DNA of 64,000 nucleotides from Megaleporinus macrocephalus (GCA_021613375.1 CM038704.1:36950162-37014161), one strand, 5' to 3'; counted from the stretch's first letter, positions 1 to 12,298 are shown. The notes: generated by a model from the letters alone, not told the origin. Made by a program: numbers and translations.

Positions 1-589
1 TGCATTCACACAGGCAACGACTAGTTAGTTGCCTCTAGTTACCCAAAGCAGGGGCGCTCATTGCCTGTGGAAAGTTCTGAATTCATTCAGACTGTTAGCT
101 GCCATGGTTTCACTGACATGAAGCACAAATCAGATGCATGCCAAGACAGGTCCATCTCTAATAGGAACAGTTATCTAGTAAACAAAAAAGCAGCATACTG
201 TTTCACAGTGGGGAGGGGGTAAAGCACCCTGCTGAATGCTCAATTCTTATCGGCAATCACCACATAGTTTCGTCCCTTGTTTGCATAAAATGAAACTTCG
301 ATCGGCTCTTCTGCATTGCTGACTCCACCCACTTCAAGACTATCTCTATGCATTTTTATCATTTATCTGTTATTATATTACTGAATACCTAGCTATGTAA
401 TTAACACCTCATTGCACTACATCAAATCACAGCCCATGGCTTATTAGTCGATAACTTTTTTTGTATCGAATAGCAAAAAATCATTCCATCAAACTCATCT
501 CTCCTTTTTCTACAGTTGTATCTTTTTCTTTATATAACTTTTAACTTGTATTAATCTTATTTGGATTTTATTTTGGGAAAAACACACTA
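1..589. other. Unassigned AT-rich sequence
   Basis: No coding potential or recognised repeat. A small hairpin with 7-bp stems (AGGCAAC / GTTGCCT, 12-18 and 28-34) is the only structure seen. Confidence 0.5.
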
Positions 590-596
590 TAGCATT

Positions 597-970
597 TGTT
601 AAAGACAGGGGGCCAGGAGAGTGTGAGAACATCCTGGTTTTATTATCCCCGGCAGTAGGGGGCCTTTATGACAGGCAATGTGGGGCTCGGGAACCAGACC
701 CTGCAATGTTATCTTTAAACCCCCTAGGCTCGGGAACCCCTCCACCCAGGAAGTTTACGACATGGCCCAGAGACAGCCCGGAGCGGACAATGGAAGGCCG
801 GCCCTATAAGAGCTCATACAGCCTAACCCAGGCAGACCAGCTTCTGACCAGCTTAGACCAGATCCTGACCAGCTTTTGACCAGCTACTGATCAGCTTCAG
901 ATCAGGGTGTGAAGTCTCAGAGTAAAGACTGGTCTCCCTCTTCATTCTGACGGCAAAAGACGAAGTTACA
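597..970 (+). mobile_element. Probable solo LTR
   Basis: The block starts TGTTAAAG, ends AAGTTACA, and carries a TATA box (CCCTATAAGAG, 802-812) in GC-rich sequence that contrasts with AT-rich flanks. Just downstream of the TATA box are about six 10-11-bp repeats of GACCAGCTTNT (834-906), then a GTAAAG signal. No matching target duplication is seen with these ends; an ACACTA pair (584-589 and 971-976) is a weak alternative that would start the element at 590. The LTR family is not identified. Confidence 0.5.
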
Positions 971-2530
971 ACACTACTTACGATAAATGCGGCACGGTAT
1001 GCTTTTCACAGAATTCCCTCCGTACTTCATTAAGACTCGAGTGGAAAATATTACATATGGAATAACACCACTCTTCTGCTGCTGCTGCAGATAACTGTAC
1101 CTTCTAAAGGTTAAAAGATAAAGAAGACCATTAGCGCCCAACAGAGGCTCAAAACACATTATTACTCAACGCACAACAAACAATAACACATTAAGCTTTA
1201 CTTAAGGTTCAATAAGTGCTTTGCGCGGGGTTCCATTAAAGTGGAAATGTGTGTCCGTGAAGTGTGAAGTGTGGTATATATATTGACAGTGGCGATGATT
1301 CACTCAGGACCTAATCGCTGTGGGTAATTCTGCAGGCTACTGTAGCCAGCCATAATAAGCCTTATTAGTCTGTCTGGGTGGCGTCTGGCCCAGCGGCACA
1401 GCCAGCGCACAAACAGCCATGGCAAATCACTCAGGCCAACTAACCGAGTGTGAGACCGCCTCTAGCAACTCGGCTCTATGAACACACACACCCACACACC
1501 CACGCTGGCACAGCAACCTACACAAATCACACAAAAGTAACCTCGTCTTCCAGCAGCCTGCACACTGAACATGTAAACAAAAACAAAAAAAGCAATAAAG
1601 GGCATCCCTGGCATTTACAAATCGAGCACCGCTACACGTACTCGAGTGAAATGTTACAGCGATAATTATATGGTGAGAAAATTGTAAGCTTTCTTTTTAT
1701 TTTATCACATTTAACACTATTCTGTGTTCAGTCTTCATGTCTTGTGGACACTGAATACATTTATTTTGTAGTCAATACGCATAATTAATCACTGGAAGCA
1801 AAAGTCCATCATTGTTGGTAACATTTTACATGAACATTGCTACCTATCATTGACAAGACCATGCCAAATATTATTGACAAATGGTAAATTTTATATGCTC
1901 TCATGAATTAGTATATATGCTAATAGTATAGTATAGAGAATAAATGGTATGAGCATTTAATATCACAATTGTTAAGTTTGATATTGAAAGAAATGCAAAA
2001 GCTTCTCTACCTGATCCAACATTACCATGTATGACTCCAGTTGCTTGTAAGGAAGGAGGGAGCGTTGAAGATGTGTTATTTCTTACAAGTACAGCATAAA
2101 TGGAAGACCTGAGTCCAGTGTAGCAACTCAGTGTTTCAAACAAGTTTCTTGTGTTTTAATGTTAATTCAGTTCAGTGCAAAATAGACTACTTTTTCTCTT
2201 AAAGTGAGACACATATTTGGATAAAGACATCCACCAGCATCTACTTCAAACGTACCTGATTAATTAGTGCTGGAACAGGAATTGGAACATTTGAACAAGA
2301 AGCTGTCTTCAGACAGACAGACAGATACTGTTTACTGATAAACTGAAAAACCTTTATTCAATCAGAGTAACCATACCTCAGGTACAGTGTGGAGATCCAA
2401 AGGATTGTTGTGTTTATATAGAGATATATTGTATGACTTCCACCATTAATTAACACAATTGGATCAGCCTTGTTTTGGGACTTAGAACTTGTAGGTTAGC
2501 TTGGACTCCATGTTTTGTTTATTTCATTGG
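971..2530. other. Unassigned sequence
   Basis: No recognised gene or repeat. The part near 1300-1450 is more GC-rich and complex, and 1660-2500 is AT-rich. The short open frames have no family resemblance. Confidence 0.45.
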
Positions 2531-2531
2531 C

Positions 2532-2557
2532 GTAGTCAACTGACAAAAGTTGACTAC
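2532..2557. repeat. Perfect 10-bp-stem hairpin
   Basis: GTAGTCAACT and AGTTGACTAC are exact reverse complements around a 6-base loop. It may be the core of a decayed palindromic DNA transposon, but no element edges were found. Confidence 0.55.
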
Positions 2558-3628
2558 TGGTGGCTCAACACCACTTTTTCGTTTCCGATACTAATGCAAC
2601 CTCTCTTTTAATAATACCTTAGGCTGGGTAAACCAGACTGCTTAACATGTCCTCTTAATACCATCATGATTAAACTCTGAAACAAAAAAAAGGAAATACT
2701 TCCAAGTAGCTACTGTTTATCTTTATTTCAGCTTTTCCACACACAGAATTTCTAACAGTATTTCTGATTGGTCAGCATCATCATGAAGTGCAACTTCATG
2801 CAAAAGAACTAGTCATTTTGGCCAGTATCAAACAGATACCAGTACTGACTTGATATTGACACACGCCTACTCTGCTTAAAGGCGGAACGTTTGATCACGG
2901 CTCCACAGCAATAGGAATATCTGGTTTGCAGTAATCAATCTACCACCACTTTGTAAACACAGGTGCTAAACTCCTGCTAAACATGTTTTCTGTTATTGTT
3001 AAAAATACAAAAACGGGTGTTTGGACCACCCCTTTAAATAAAGACACTCATAACATAACGTTACCTGTGAGCTGAAGGCTGGCAACAAGATTCCTAACAG
3101 TCATACTTTCTGCATAAATGTGTCTGCTATATGCTGTAAATCAACCTAAAATATCTGTGCGTGGACCTGTAAGGTACTGTATGATATTGTGTTGTCATTC
3201 TAGCCAAACTTGTATTACACTGCAGTCAGCCAGCAGCTGGTCTGCTCGGCAGTGTTCTTTTCCTGACCTGTAACAGGAGAGGACATTTGACACCTCTCCT
3301 TGCGTATCGAGTTTGAGCTCAGTGCTCTCCCGCTCTGTAATCCCAGCGGCCATATTGGATGTCATCTCGTGTGATTGGTTTCCATCCTTTTACTTGGCTC
3401 TCTGTGATGAATAGCCTGGGGTTAATGGCCTGACAGGGCTTGTGTCCATCCACTGGAGCTATGGGCTCCGGCTACACTGAGGAATTTAAAGGCTAGCCTT
3501 GGTTATAGGTTATGCCAGCCTGCTCCACAATTTTAGCTTAGGACCATGACTTATGAGGCAATTTTCATCCCTGCACCACTCCCATATGGCTTTTACAAGC
3601 ATACTGTTTGTTTAGGGGTCGACAGTGA

Positions 3629-3630
<2 letters not shown>
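2558..3630. other. Unassigned sequence with a complex block at 3290-3500
   Basis: No gene seen. 3290-3500 is balanced in composition and non-repetitive (AGCGGCCATATTGGATG near 3347, a YY1-like CCAT core), so it could be regulatory. The rest looks like decayed intron sequence. Confidence 0.3.

Positions 3631-3690
<60 letters not shown>
3631..3690. repeat. (AT)n microsatellite
   Basis: An uninterrupted run of about 30 AT dinucleotides. Confidence 0.98.
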
Positions 3691-3695
<5 letters not shown>

Positions 3696-4570
3696 TAGCT
3701 ACATGTGACGAAATGAACGACAGAAACGGCTGACCTTCCACAAGCTTCCATTAATGACTGGTGTGTGTTGGACCGCCACTGTCTTTCTGTTTACTCACGG
3801 CTCTGTCATCCACAGGCTTGTTGCTTCTAACAGAGATGAGATTACACAGAGCTGTAACGATCGGCACTAGACATAGACATAAAATAAAGAAGCATAAGAA
3901 ATATATTTTCTAGGACGTGCGTCAGATTCATACTGTACACTTAATGAAGTTAATTTATCTACAATTCTGCAGACTACATTTATGAAATGCATTAACCTTC
4001 TGGCCTACCATTCTTCAAACCTTCTCTAATGAAGCTCATTCAACTCAATTCTCTAAATGAGAATTATAGTCAACTATGAAGCACTTCATGAGTTATATCA
4101 GGTGAGTTTAAACTAAAATCAACAACTGAAACATCACTAACAAATAATAAAAGAGTTGCCTTTTATTCTGACAAGCTTGCAACCGCTTCCTTTTGGAGCT
4201 CTGTGTAGCGTTTGTGGGGGAAAAGTACATCTGAACGTGTGCAAACCAGTGAAAGCATGCAAACACAACCCAATGTCCTTGAAAAGGTTAAATAAATCTT
4301 AATCAAATAAATATCCTCAATTTCTCAAGGTGCAACAGAACCTGAGGTGAAAATACACTCTATTCCCACACAGTGGTTGTGCCAAGCACTAGCTTACACT
4401 TAGACACTATTATCCTTCGAGGTCACGCTTCCTTTGTGTCTCAGCCCTCATGCAGTGAAGAGCCTAGGGATCCAGTATTGACATGGCTGATTCAGGCTCT
4501 CCCCGTTGTTCTGGAGGACACTCTAAGCCTCTCTCCTTCACAGGATTTGTCTTGTCTCAAAGCTCAGGCT
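3691..4570. other. Unassigned sequence
   Basis: No repeat or gene recognised. A 71-codon frame at 4373-4588 has no recognisable motif. Confidence 0.4.
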
Positions 4571-4599
4571 GCCATAATTCCACTATAGCCTGACCCTGA

Positions 4600-5200
4600 G
4601 TCTCAGAGGGCAGGGGAACGTGGGTGTTGTAGTTTTCCCCTGCGGTCGAAAGTGGTAAATGGATAATGTTGCTGACAATTCCCAGCCGCGATTTCGAAAT
4701 ATTCCTGAACCGAGGCAGCGGAAAGTGTTTTGAGCGAGACTCTTTTTTATTCGCAATAGGAATTTAACTGTAATTAAAGAGGAAAGCAAGCTGGAATCAA
4801 AAATCCAGTAAGAGTGACAGGGCAATTAACCCGCACAAGATCTAATATAAATACCAGGAGGGCTCATGTGCGAACAGACGCTGAAACCTAATCAGGAAAA
4901 CAGCCTGCTGATCTCTTATGCACGGTTATCGCCAGTGAAAACCCTCACGGTGGTGATTCAAGTGGAATATAGCTTAAAAAATCTGTCCCTCGAACATACG
5001 GGGCTGCTGCCGTGCAAAAGCAACACATCATCACATGAAATGGGTTTAATGCGTGAATCAGAAATTAAGGAGCTGTTGACCAATAATGCTGAGAATGTCA
5101 CGTCATGCTTAACAGGACTTTTTATGACAAATATTAACATGCTGATCCACCTGAGAGCTGCTCTAGACTGCACTGGTAAAGGTAGGCTGGTAGGATAACT
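4600..5200. other. Complex non-repetitive block, possible conserved non-coding element
   Basis: The composition is even, CpG dinucleotides survive (for example CCGCGATTTCGAAA near 4686) and no repeat similarity is seen. It holds a 110-codon plus-strand frame (4866-5198, starting MCEQTLKPNQ) that matches no family I know, overlapped by a 71-codon frame on the other strand. With frames open on both strands and no splice context, a slowly evolving regulatory block is as likely as a gene. Conservation is inferred from texture only. Confidence 0.3.
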
Positions 5201-5954
5201 GGGTTTAAGGTGTTTATGGATTTAGAAAAATGAGAGCAAAGTTGGAAATAATAACAAAGAAAGAGTTGGGGAGAAGATAAATTTTACAAGGTTGTACATC
5301 TTGCCATGGGATACAATGTTCCATTGGTTCCAACTAATCCACTACAAGGAGGGATGTCGGAACTGAAATTAGACTAAAACTAGAAAAGTGCAAAGGTGTC
5401 AAAAGTATTCACAATCATTACTCAGGTAGAAGTATAGATACTGGCGTTTAAAAATACTTTTATAGAAGTTGAAGTATCAACTCAAGCTTTTTACTCCAGT
5501 AAAAGTGTAAAAGTACTGCTTTCAAAACTACTTAAAGTATAAAAGTAAAAGTAATGTAAGAAAAAAAATGCCATGAAGGACAAAAGCTTAGGCCGCACCA
5601 CAGGGGTCTATAGTGCACTAGCCCACCTCCCCAAAAAACCCATTCTTCTAAAAGCCATAATGACTATAATGTTATATTAAAATGTTAATGTTGATAAATT
5701 TGTGATACGCTAGGCTTCCTGTTTCAGCCGCATATATGCCCATTAAAAATGAATGTAGTTTAGTACAATGTAAAGAACTGTATATGTGTACTACTGAGCA
5801 TTAACATGCGTTTCATGGAGCTGAAGATATGATGACTAGTTGCTTATAAGTATTGTAGTGGTGCAGTTTCTTTATAGGCATGTTATCAATAACCTTTATT
5901 GGAATGTAAGTGTACATGAATGAAAACAAACTTAAAAAAATAAATAAATAGCAA

Positions 5955-6449
5955 ACCTGCCAACCTGGGATTTTTTTTTTGAGTAGCAACTTCTTGCGGT
6001 GGGGCGGTGCAGCACATGATGGCACGGCGCGGTGCGAGCTCAGGTACATTTGCACCCGGCCAGCGGGAATCAGTGAATGCATGCTCATAAAAAACAAAAC
6101 CACCCCAATTCAATACTCAAGCCCAAAACCTTCACTCGAGCACAGAAAGCAGTCGAAGGTGATTCACATGGCGTGCGATTCACACAGCTATCGAATCGAG
6201 AATGTTAAAAGGTGGTGCGATATGGTGATAAACAAGTACGCATGCTTCTTTCTGTGCTCACGAGTTTTATTTACACTCATGGGAGGGATATTTACACAAC
6301 TGCTAAAACTAAAACCAAACTGTGCATACTCATAGACAGTTGAACTCAAAGCCATCCATGACTTTTCTCGTATTTTGAGGTGACGAATCATAGCGGCGTA
6401 GTGTATAAATGCGTATCTGCTACGCTAAATGTGTAAAGGTTGGCAGGTC
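5955..6449. mobile_element. Nested MITE with 12-bp terminal inverted repeats
   Basis: ACCTGCCAACCT at 5955-5966 is the exact inverse of AGGTTGGCAGGT at 6438-6449, enclosing 495 bp. The interior is GC-richer than the host element near 6000-6060 and encodes nothing recognisable. No clear target duplication was found. Confidence 0.65.
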
Positions 6450-6476
6450 TAAAAGAGGAGTAATGAGGCTATTTTT

Positions 6477-7611
6477 AAAATGTGAGGTGTAGAAAGTACT
6501 GATAATGGAGTGTAAATGTAAGGAGTAGAAAGTACTGATAATGGAGTGTAAATGTATGGAGTAGAAAGTACTGATAATGGAGTGTAAATGTAAGGAGTAG
6601 AAAGTACTGATAATGGAGTGTAAATGTAAGGAGTAGAAGGTACTGATAATGGAGTGTAAATGTAAGGAGTAGAAAGTACAGATAATGGAGTGTAAATGTA
6701 AGGAGTAGAAAGTACAGATAATGGAGTGTACATGTAAGGAGTAGAAAGTACAGATAATGGAGTGTAAATGTAAGGAGTAGAAAGTACTGATAATGGAGTG
6801 TAAATGTAAGGAGTAGAAAGTACTGATAATGGAGTGTACATGTAAGGAGTAGAAAGTACAGATAATGGAGTGTAAATGTAAGGCGTAGAAAGTACAGATA
6901 ATGGAGTGTAAATGTAAGGAGTAGAAAGTACTGATAATGGAGTGTACATGTAAGGAGTAGAAAGTACAGATAATGCAGTGTAAATGTAAGAAGTAGAAAG
7001 TACTGATAATGGAGTGTACATGTAAGGAGTAGAAAGTACTGATAATGGAGTGTAAATGTAAGGAGTAGAAAGTACTGATAATGGAGTGTAAATGTAAGGA
7101 GTAGAAAGTACAGATAATGGAGTGTAAATGTAAGGAGTAGAAAGTACTGATAATGGAGTGTACATGTAAGGAGTAGAAAGTACTGATAATGGAGTGTACA
7201 TGTAAGGAGTAGAAAGTACTGATAATGGAGTGTAAATGTAAGGAGTAGAAAGTACTGATAATGGAGTGTAAATGTAAGGAGTAGAAAGTACAGATAATGG
7301 TGTGTAAATGTGAGGAGTAGAAAGTACTGATAATGGAGTGTAAATGTAAGGAGTAGAAAGTACAGATAATGGAGTGTAAATGTAAGGAGTAGAAAGTACT
7401 GATAATGGAGTGTAAATGTAAGGAGTAGAAAGTACAGATAATGGAGTGTAAATGTAAGGAGTAGAAAGTACAGATAATGGAGTGTAAATGTAAGGAGTAG
7501 AAAGTACTGATAATGGAGTGTAAATGTAAGGAGTAGAAAGTACTGATAATGGAGTGTAAATATAAGGAGTAGAAAGTACAGATAATGGTGTGTAAATGTA
7601 AGGAGTAGAAG
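6477..7611. repeat. 36-bp minisatellite, about 31 copies
   Basis: The unit contains GATAATGGAGTGTAAATG followed by TAAGGAGTAGAAAGTACT. Copies differ at a few positions (TACT/TACA, AAATG/CATG). Because 36 is divisible by three, a 250-codon minus-strand frame of 12-residue repeats is open through it; this is not a gene. Confidence 0.97.
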
Positions 7612-7690
7612 TAAAAAGTCAGCAGGAAAAATAATTACTCCAGTAAAGTATTAATAACCAACATTTCTACTTAGGTAAGGTAACAAAGTA

Positions 7691-9190
7691 TGAATGGGAC
7701 TGAGGGATGGGAAATGGGAAAGAGGGATAGAAAAAAATGACAAACAAACAAACGCGTGTCAAACCAACTCTGCAGTCGTGGTCAGGGGTCTGTCCTGAGT
7801 CAGTGTATGAAACGGTGTCCGTAGGTCAAGTAGAAGTACAGTAGATTGGCATGCACTTTTCTATCCTATTCATTCTTTATTGGAAAAAATCTGTTGTTTT
7901 CGGGAATTCGTGTGTCTGATCAAAAAGCTGTACCCAAGGCCCAATCACACAATCAGACTGGACAATATGGAGTTGGACTGGAGTTGATATTTCATATATA
8001 AATTGCGCTACGAGTTACGTGGTGAAGATCTGCTAGTTAGTTGCAACCATAATGAAAGTTTTATGTCAGTAAGTAACTTCTTTAGCCAGCTCACAGATGA
8101 CCCAAGTGTTTGCCCACGGTGTTATACAAAGAAGGAAAAGGGTCATGCCTTCTTTCGGCTACATTTATAAATAGAGATGGACTTGTTAGTGTTTTTGAGA
8201 CTGAGACCAATTGCCTTTTAGCTACCAATCCAGGAGCGGGGCCGGACTGCTCTGCTGTGTTTGCATTTATGTTGGAAAACATCATTCCACACCTCACAGT
8301 GGTACAAGGCCAACGACGTCATGAAGCCACACAAAGAATAGCATGGAGACAGCGCTACTGGTGAAAATGGATGACTATCGAAGAAGAGCTTTATCAGTAT
8401 AGATTGTTTATTTAAGATGGAAAAAAAAGCAGAAGAAGCTCTGTACTCTTACTTTTGTTATAAAACATTGAAATAATTTGGAATTCAGCAAAGACAAATT
8501 TGGTGTCCAAGGCTCCCCAAAAAAATCTATATCTAGTTTATTCCACTGCTGCCATGACATAAGTAGGGAAATTTGAACTCCAGATCTAAAGTGCTGCTCA
8601 CCACTGCAGTGTTCTTTTGCGGCTCTTTTGAAAAAAATGGAATTTCCAATTTGACAGCGTCCGTCCGCCGCAAAGTGTAAACTTTGTAAACTAGTTCTGG
8701 TGTCTCCTGATACTCACTGTACTGGGTGAGTGATGTTCTCTCAGTGTGGTATCAGGTTAGTGGTGTTAAAAGCCTTTAACCTTCTTCCCCCACGAGCAAC
8801 GTTAGCTTTACAGATTTTACAAGTAGCTATTAGTCAGATGTGGTAAAAAACCTGCCAGACTAACCTCATGTTTTCAGTAAGAACATGCAGCGTAATTTAT
8901 TATGGGATTTCTGCAACCCTGCGCGAGACCCCCAGTTTTAGTCCTGTAGTGAAAGATTCTGTATCTCTATCTAGTGTTTGAAGGAAGAACTGCAGGGACC
9001 TAAGTTAGAGAAATGTCTTCTGATTGCATATTTGGCTGAAACTCAGCCAATATCAATACATAACCATTTAATCCTTCCATCTCTAGTCTAACTTTCTAAC
9101 AGTATATATCAGTGTATAGTCAGACAATTTGGTGAAAACAAAAGCAAATACTTCAAAGGAAGTATGCTGGTACCGGTTAACCTAATAATT
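7691..9190. other. Unassigned sequence
   Basis: No recognised element. Overlapping opposed frames at 8091-8364 lack known motifs. 8690-8760 contains a weak inverted pair (GATACTCACTG / CAGTGTGGTATC). Confidence 0.4.
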
Positions 9191-9194
9191 AACA

Positions 9195-9740
9195 CGTAAC
9201 CTACACCCACCGGCTGCTTCATTAGGTATGCCTTCTTGTATCTACACTCTCTGTCAATTTTATCAACTCCACTTACCATATAAGAACACTCTGTAGATTC
9301 TCACTCACTCTCAGAGACTATATCTTATCCGTTGATGCTCTTCATCAGTGGTCACAGGACACTATTAACTAGATATTTTTGGTTGGGGGACTATTTTCAG
9401 TCCAGCAGTGACACTTAGGCAGCACTGCTGTGTCTAATCCACTTGTACCAGTGAAACACACATTAACACACAACCACCAAATCAATAATGTGCTGAGAAT
9501 GATCCACCATCCAAATAATACCTACTTTATGGTAGTCCTGTGGGGGTCCTGACCACTAAAGAACAGGGTAAGACCGCATATAGAGAAACAGATGATGGAC
9601 AGATGGACATACAGAGAGACAGATGGACAGATGGTCTGTAATTGTAGAACTACAAAGTGCACCTATATGTAAAGTGGACCTGATAAAATTGAAAATGAGT
9701 GTTGATACAAAGAGGAGTACCGAATGATAGGCATATATAT
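9195..9740. mobile_element. Dispersed otophysan-type repeat, copy 1
   Basis: It carries a recognisable string of fish-repeat phrases: CTGCTTCATTAGGTAT (near 9213), GAATGATCCACCATCC, AGTCCTGTGGGGGTCCTGAC and TGTAATTGTAGAACTACAAA. The same modules recur at 53890-54345. Left and right parts are partly inverse (CTCCACTTACCATATA against TATATGTAAAGTGGA), suggesting a palindromic non-autonomous DNA element. The otophysan link is from memory. Confidence 0.6.
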
Positions 9741-9786
9741 GTAATATATTTTAAAAAATATATACTACCAAGGCACATATATATGT

Positions 9787-9790
<4 letters not shown>

Positions 9791-9849
<59 letters not shown>
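9791..9849. repeat. (TA)n microsatellite, left half of a split array
   Basis: About 29 TA units directly abut the Tc1-like element; a second TA tract follows that element at 10361. Confidence 0.97.
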
Positions 9850-9852
<3 letters not shown>

Positions 9853-9856
9853 CACA

Positions 9857-10340
9857 CTACCGCTCAAAAGTTTAGGATCACTTTAGAATTTCATGCAATT
9901 TTTATGCAATTCACAAACAATGTTGTCTATTTCACAATTCATTCAATTCAAGTGTATCAGATGATTTTTTAAAGAATAAAAATGTTCAGATTAAAGCCTA
10001 TTTTTGTATAGAGGCTTATTTTGCATATAGTTGTATTATCATCAATTCACAGTCCTCTGTCTAAATCTCCTGGTACGGCCGCCAATCCAAGTTAAGGATG
10101 TTATTGGGCTAATTGGTTGTTAGGACACCCTTCCTCAATTGTGATGCACAGCTGAAAAACATTCTACTAATAAGTGAGCATAAAAGGGAGAACAACATTC
10201 TAGGTTAGTTTAGTATCTGAAGCATCAGCAGTTGATGGCTTGCTGACCGACTCAAAATGACCAGAAAGAAACAACTTTCTTTCCATTGTTGTGTTAAGGA
10301 AGGAAGGCTGCTCCATTGAAAACAAACTTTTGAGCGGTAG
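9857..10340. mobile_element. Non-autonomous Tc1/mariner element
   Basis: CTACCGCTCAAAAGTTT at 9857-9873 and its exact inverse at 10324-10340 are terminal inverted repeats of a type common in fish Tc1-like elements. The 484-bp body contains no intact transposase. Both sides are TA-rich, as expected for TA-targeted insertion. Confidence 0.85.
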
Positions 10341-10355
10341 TATATATACTGTATG

Positions 10356-10498
<143 letters not shown>

Positions 10499-10499
10499 C

Positions 10500-11100
10500 G
10501 AGCACTTGATTGAAATGTGTACATAATCTCCACATGAAGGAAATACACTGCATCACCAAAGTATTGCCAAAAACTAAAACAAACACTTGTGTCATTGATA
10601 CTACACCCATTAATGTACCCAAGTAAACTTAGTGCACGGCTTTAATGTGCGCTGGTCCTGATCTAAAATGTCATATCTGTTTAGGCATTTAATTAACTGT
10701 GTTATAAGAGGGTTATGACTGCTGCACTTCATGCTAAAGAAAATGACTGTATATGTTGCAAAGTGTTTCCTCTTTCCTTCCCTCTCTGTGTGATTTCAGG
10801 TCCTTCTGGACCCTCTTCAGATGGCTAATGGATCCCCTCTTCAGCCATTCTCTTTGTAATGTCCCCCACCTGATGGTGTTGAAGTAGATTCCAGAGTGTT
10901 AATGACTCACAGCAGTGAGAGGAACGACAACATCTACAGAATTATTTCACACACCCGACTGTTTCACTGCTAGCTCCCCGTCTCTGAGCCCTCCTCCAAG
11001 CGAGCCCTGTTTAACGGCTAATGGATGCTTCTGTAGAGGTCTGGCTATTACCAATAATGCATATGCTCAGAGTCATTTAGGTAAAGAGATTGCTTCAGTC
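10500..11100. other. Unassigned sequence
   Basis: No gene. 10740-11090 is moderately complex and may be unique intron sequence. Confidence 0.4.
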
Positions 11101-11102
11101 AT

Positions 11103-11200
11103 TACGGCACCAGTCAAAAGTTTGGACACACCTACTGATGAAAGTTTTGCAGTGAAGATAGTGAAGATATCAAAACTAACCTTAGGTTCCTCAGTAGCCC
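11103..11200. mobile_element. Tc1-like terminal fragment
   Basis: CAGTCAAAAGTTTGGACACA at 11110-11129 is a terminal phrase of fish Tc1-like elements. No partner terminus was found nearby, so this is a fragment. Confidence 0.55.
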
Positions 11201-11329
11201 CGTGTTGCCCTGATGCAGTCCCATAATAAAACTCTTATTTATTATGGGACGCTTGCTTCCAAGTAATTTAGGGCCATTTTTAGTTATTTTTCATGAAATG
11301 TCCACACAGTGTAAAGGGCAGCGCTTGCA

Positions 11330-11545
11330 AAATCATCATCACTGCTCATCCTCCTGGGGCACGGCGGGTGCTGGAGTCTATTCCAGCACTCATTTGGCAG
11401 AAGACAGGAAACACCCTGGCCAGGCCACCAGTTCATCACAGGGCAGAGACACAGACACACACACTCTCACACCAAGGGGCAATTTAGTATCTCCAAGTAT
11501 CGTGACTGCATGACATTGGTTATGAGAGGAAACTGGAACACCAAT
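11330..11545 (+). mobile_element. Non-LTR retrotransposon/SINE tail fragment
   Basis: The ordered phrases GGGTGCTGGAGTCTATTCC, AACACCCTGGCCAGG, a CACA run, GGGGCAATTTAG and GAGAGGAAACTGG match a very common fish retroelement tail. Related tails lie at 19870 and 53030. Confidence 0.65.
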
Positions 11546-11621
11546 AGGAAAACCATACAAACACAGTCAGACACCAGTCAGAAACAACCTTACCAAGGTC
11601 TTATGCAGCACTACCTGCTAC

Positions 11622-11680
11622 AATATAAAAAAATAAAATAAAATAAAATAAAAATAAATAAATAAATAAATAATAATAAT
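11622..11680. repeat. AAATA-rich low-complexity tract
   Basis: Runs of AAATA and AAT, directly 5' of the SINE head that follows. Confidence 0.9.
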
Positions 11681-11682
11681 AG

Positions 11683-11850
11683 CCGGCGGCTCTGTAGTCT
11701 AGTGGTTAGCCCTGTCGCCTCACAGCAAGACAATCCGGGTTGGATTCCTGGTCCAGGCCGCTCTGTGTGGAGTGTGTATGTTCTCCCTGTGCTTGAGTGG
11801 GTTTCCTCCAGGTACTCCGGTTTCCTCCCATGACGCTCGGATTTTTGTTT
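11683..11850 (+). mobile_element. tRNA-type SINE
   Basis: An A-box-like TAGTCTAGTGGTTAGC (11695-11710) and a B-box-like GGGTTGGATTCC (11737-11748) are spaced as in a tRNA-derived RNA polymerase III promoter. They are followed by GTGTGTATGTTCTCCCTGTG and GTTTCCTCC repeats, the usual body of this fish SINE. It is diverged and probably inactive. Confidence 0.7.
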
Positions 11851-12298
11851 TGTTACATGGTACCAGTTTTTTTGCAGTGTTGGCTGGTGCTGTGTCTCCC
11901 TCCATATTGCGGGAGAATTTGTAAGCGAGTGGGCGGCGGGGAAGGGTTTGCACGCAGAGGGGTAGTGGGGGCTGGGGCTATACTGACAGTGCGAGGGAGG
12001 AGAGTGGCAAACCCTGGTATGCCTTTACGAAAGAAAGAGGTCATGTATTTTAACATAGTATCAAATTATATTGATGTAAACTGCAGTGTTATATCTCGTT
12101 TGAAATCATATTGATATACTGTAAAAAGAAAATATACTGCCCAGCTCTAGACCTGACCAGTCCCCACCCTGCAAACTTCAGTATCATAAAAAGGATAGTA
12201 AAAAGATCCACACTACCTCTACACTATAAAGCGTCTCATTCACCCTCATATGAAAACCTTGCCACTCCTATTTTCTTTTGTTCAGCAGTTTTTCTGGC
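11851..12298. other. Unassigned sequence before the satellite
   Basis: A GC-rich stretch (11880-12010) is followed by AT-rich sequence containing TATTGATATACTG and GCCCAGCTCTAG, phrases seen at hAT-type ends. No full element can be drawn. Confidence 0.3.

Larger units (their letters stand above)
5390..7690. mobile_element. DNA transposon carrying a minisatellite and a nested element
   Basis: The left arm (5395-5560) contains AAGTATTCACAATCATTACT and ACTCCAGTAAAAGTG. The right arm (7605-7690) has the inverse, with TTACTCCAGTAAAGTATT and TCTACTTAGGTAAGG. These terminal themes recur in fish hAT-like non-autonomous elements as I remember them. Between the arms sit a nested inverted-repeat element (5955-6449) and a 36-bp array (6477-7611). 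The exact ends and superfamily are uncertain. Confidence 0.6.

Noticed and set aside
2532..2557. Rho-independent terminator-like hairpin
   Set aside because: Bacterial terminators do not apply to this genome and there is no adjacent T-run; treated as a small palindrome.
6449..7201. 250-codon minus-strand frame of 12-residue repeats
   Set aside because: By-product of the 36-bp minisatellite; no unique flanking coding sequence.
11695..11750. tRNA gene
   Set aside because: A and B boxes are present but the sequence continues into a SINE body and does not fold into an intact cloverleaf by eye.
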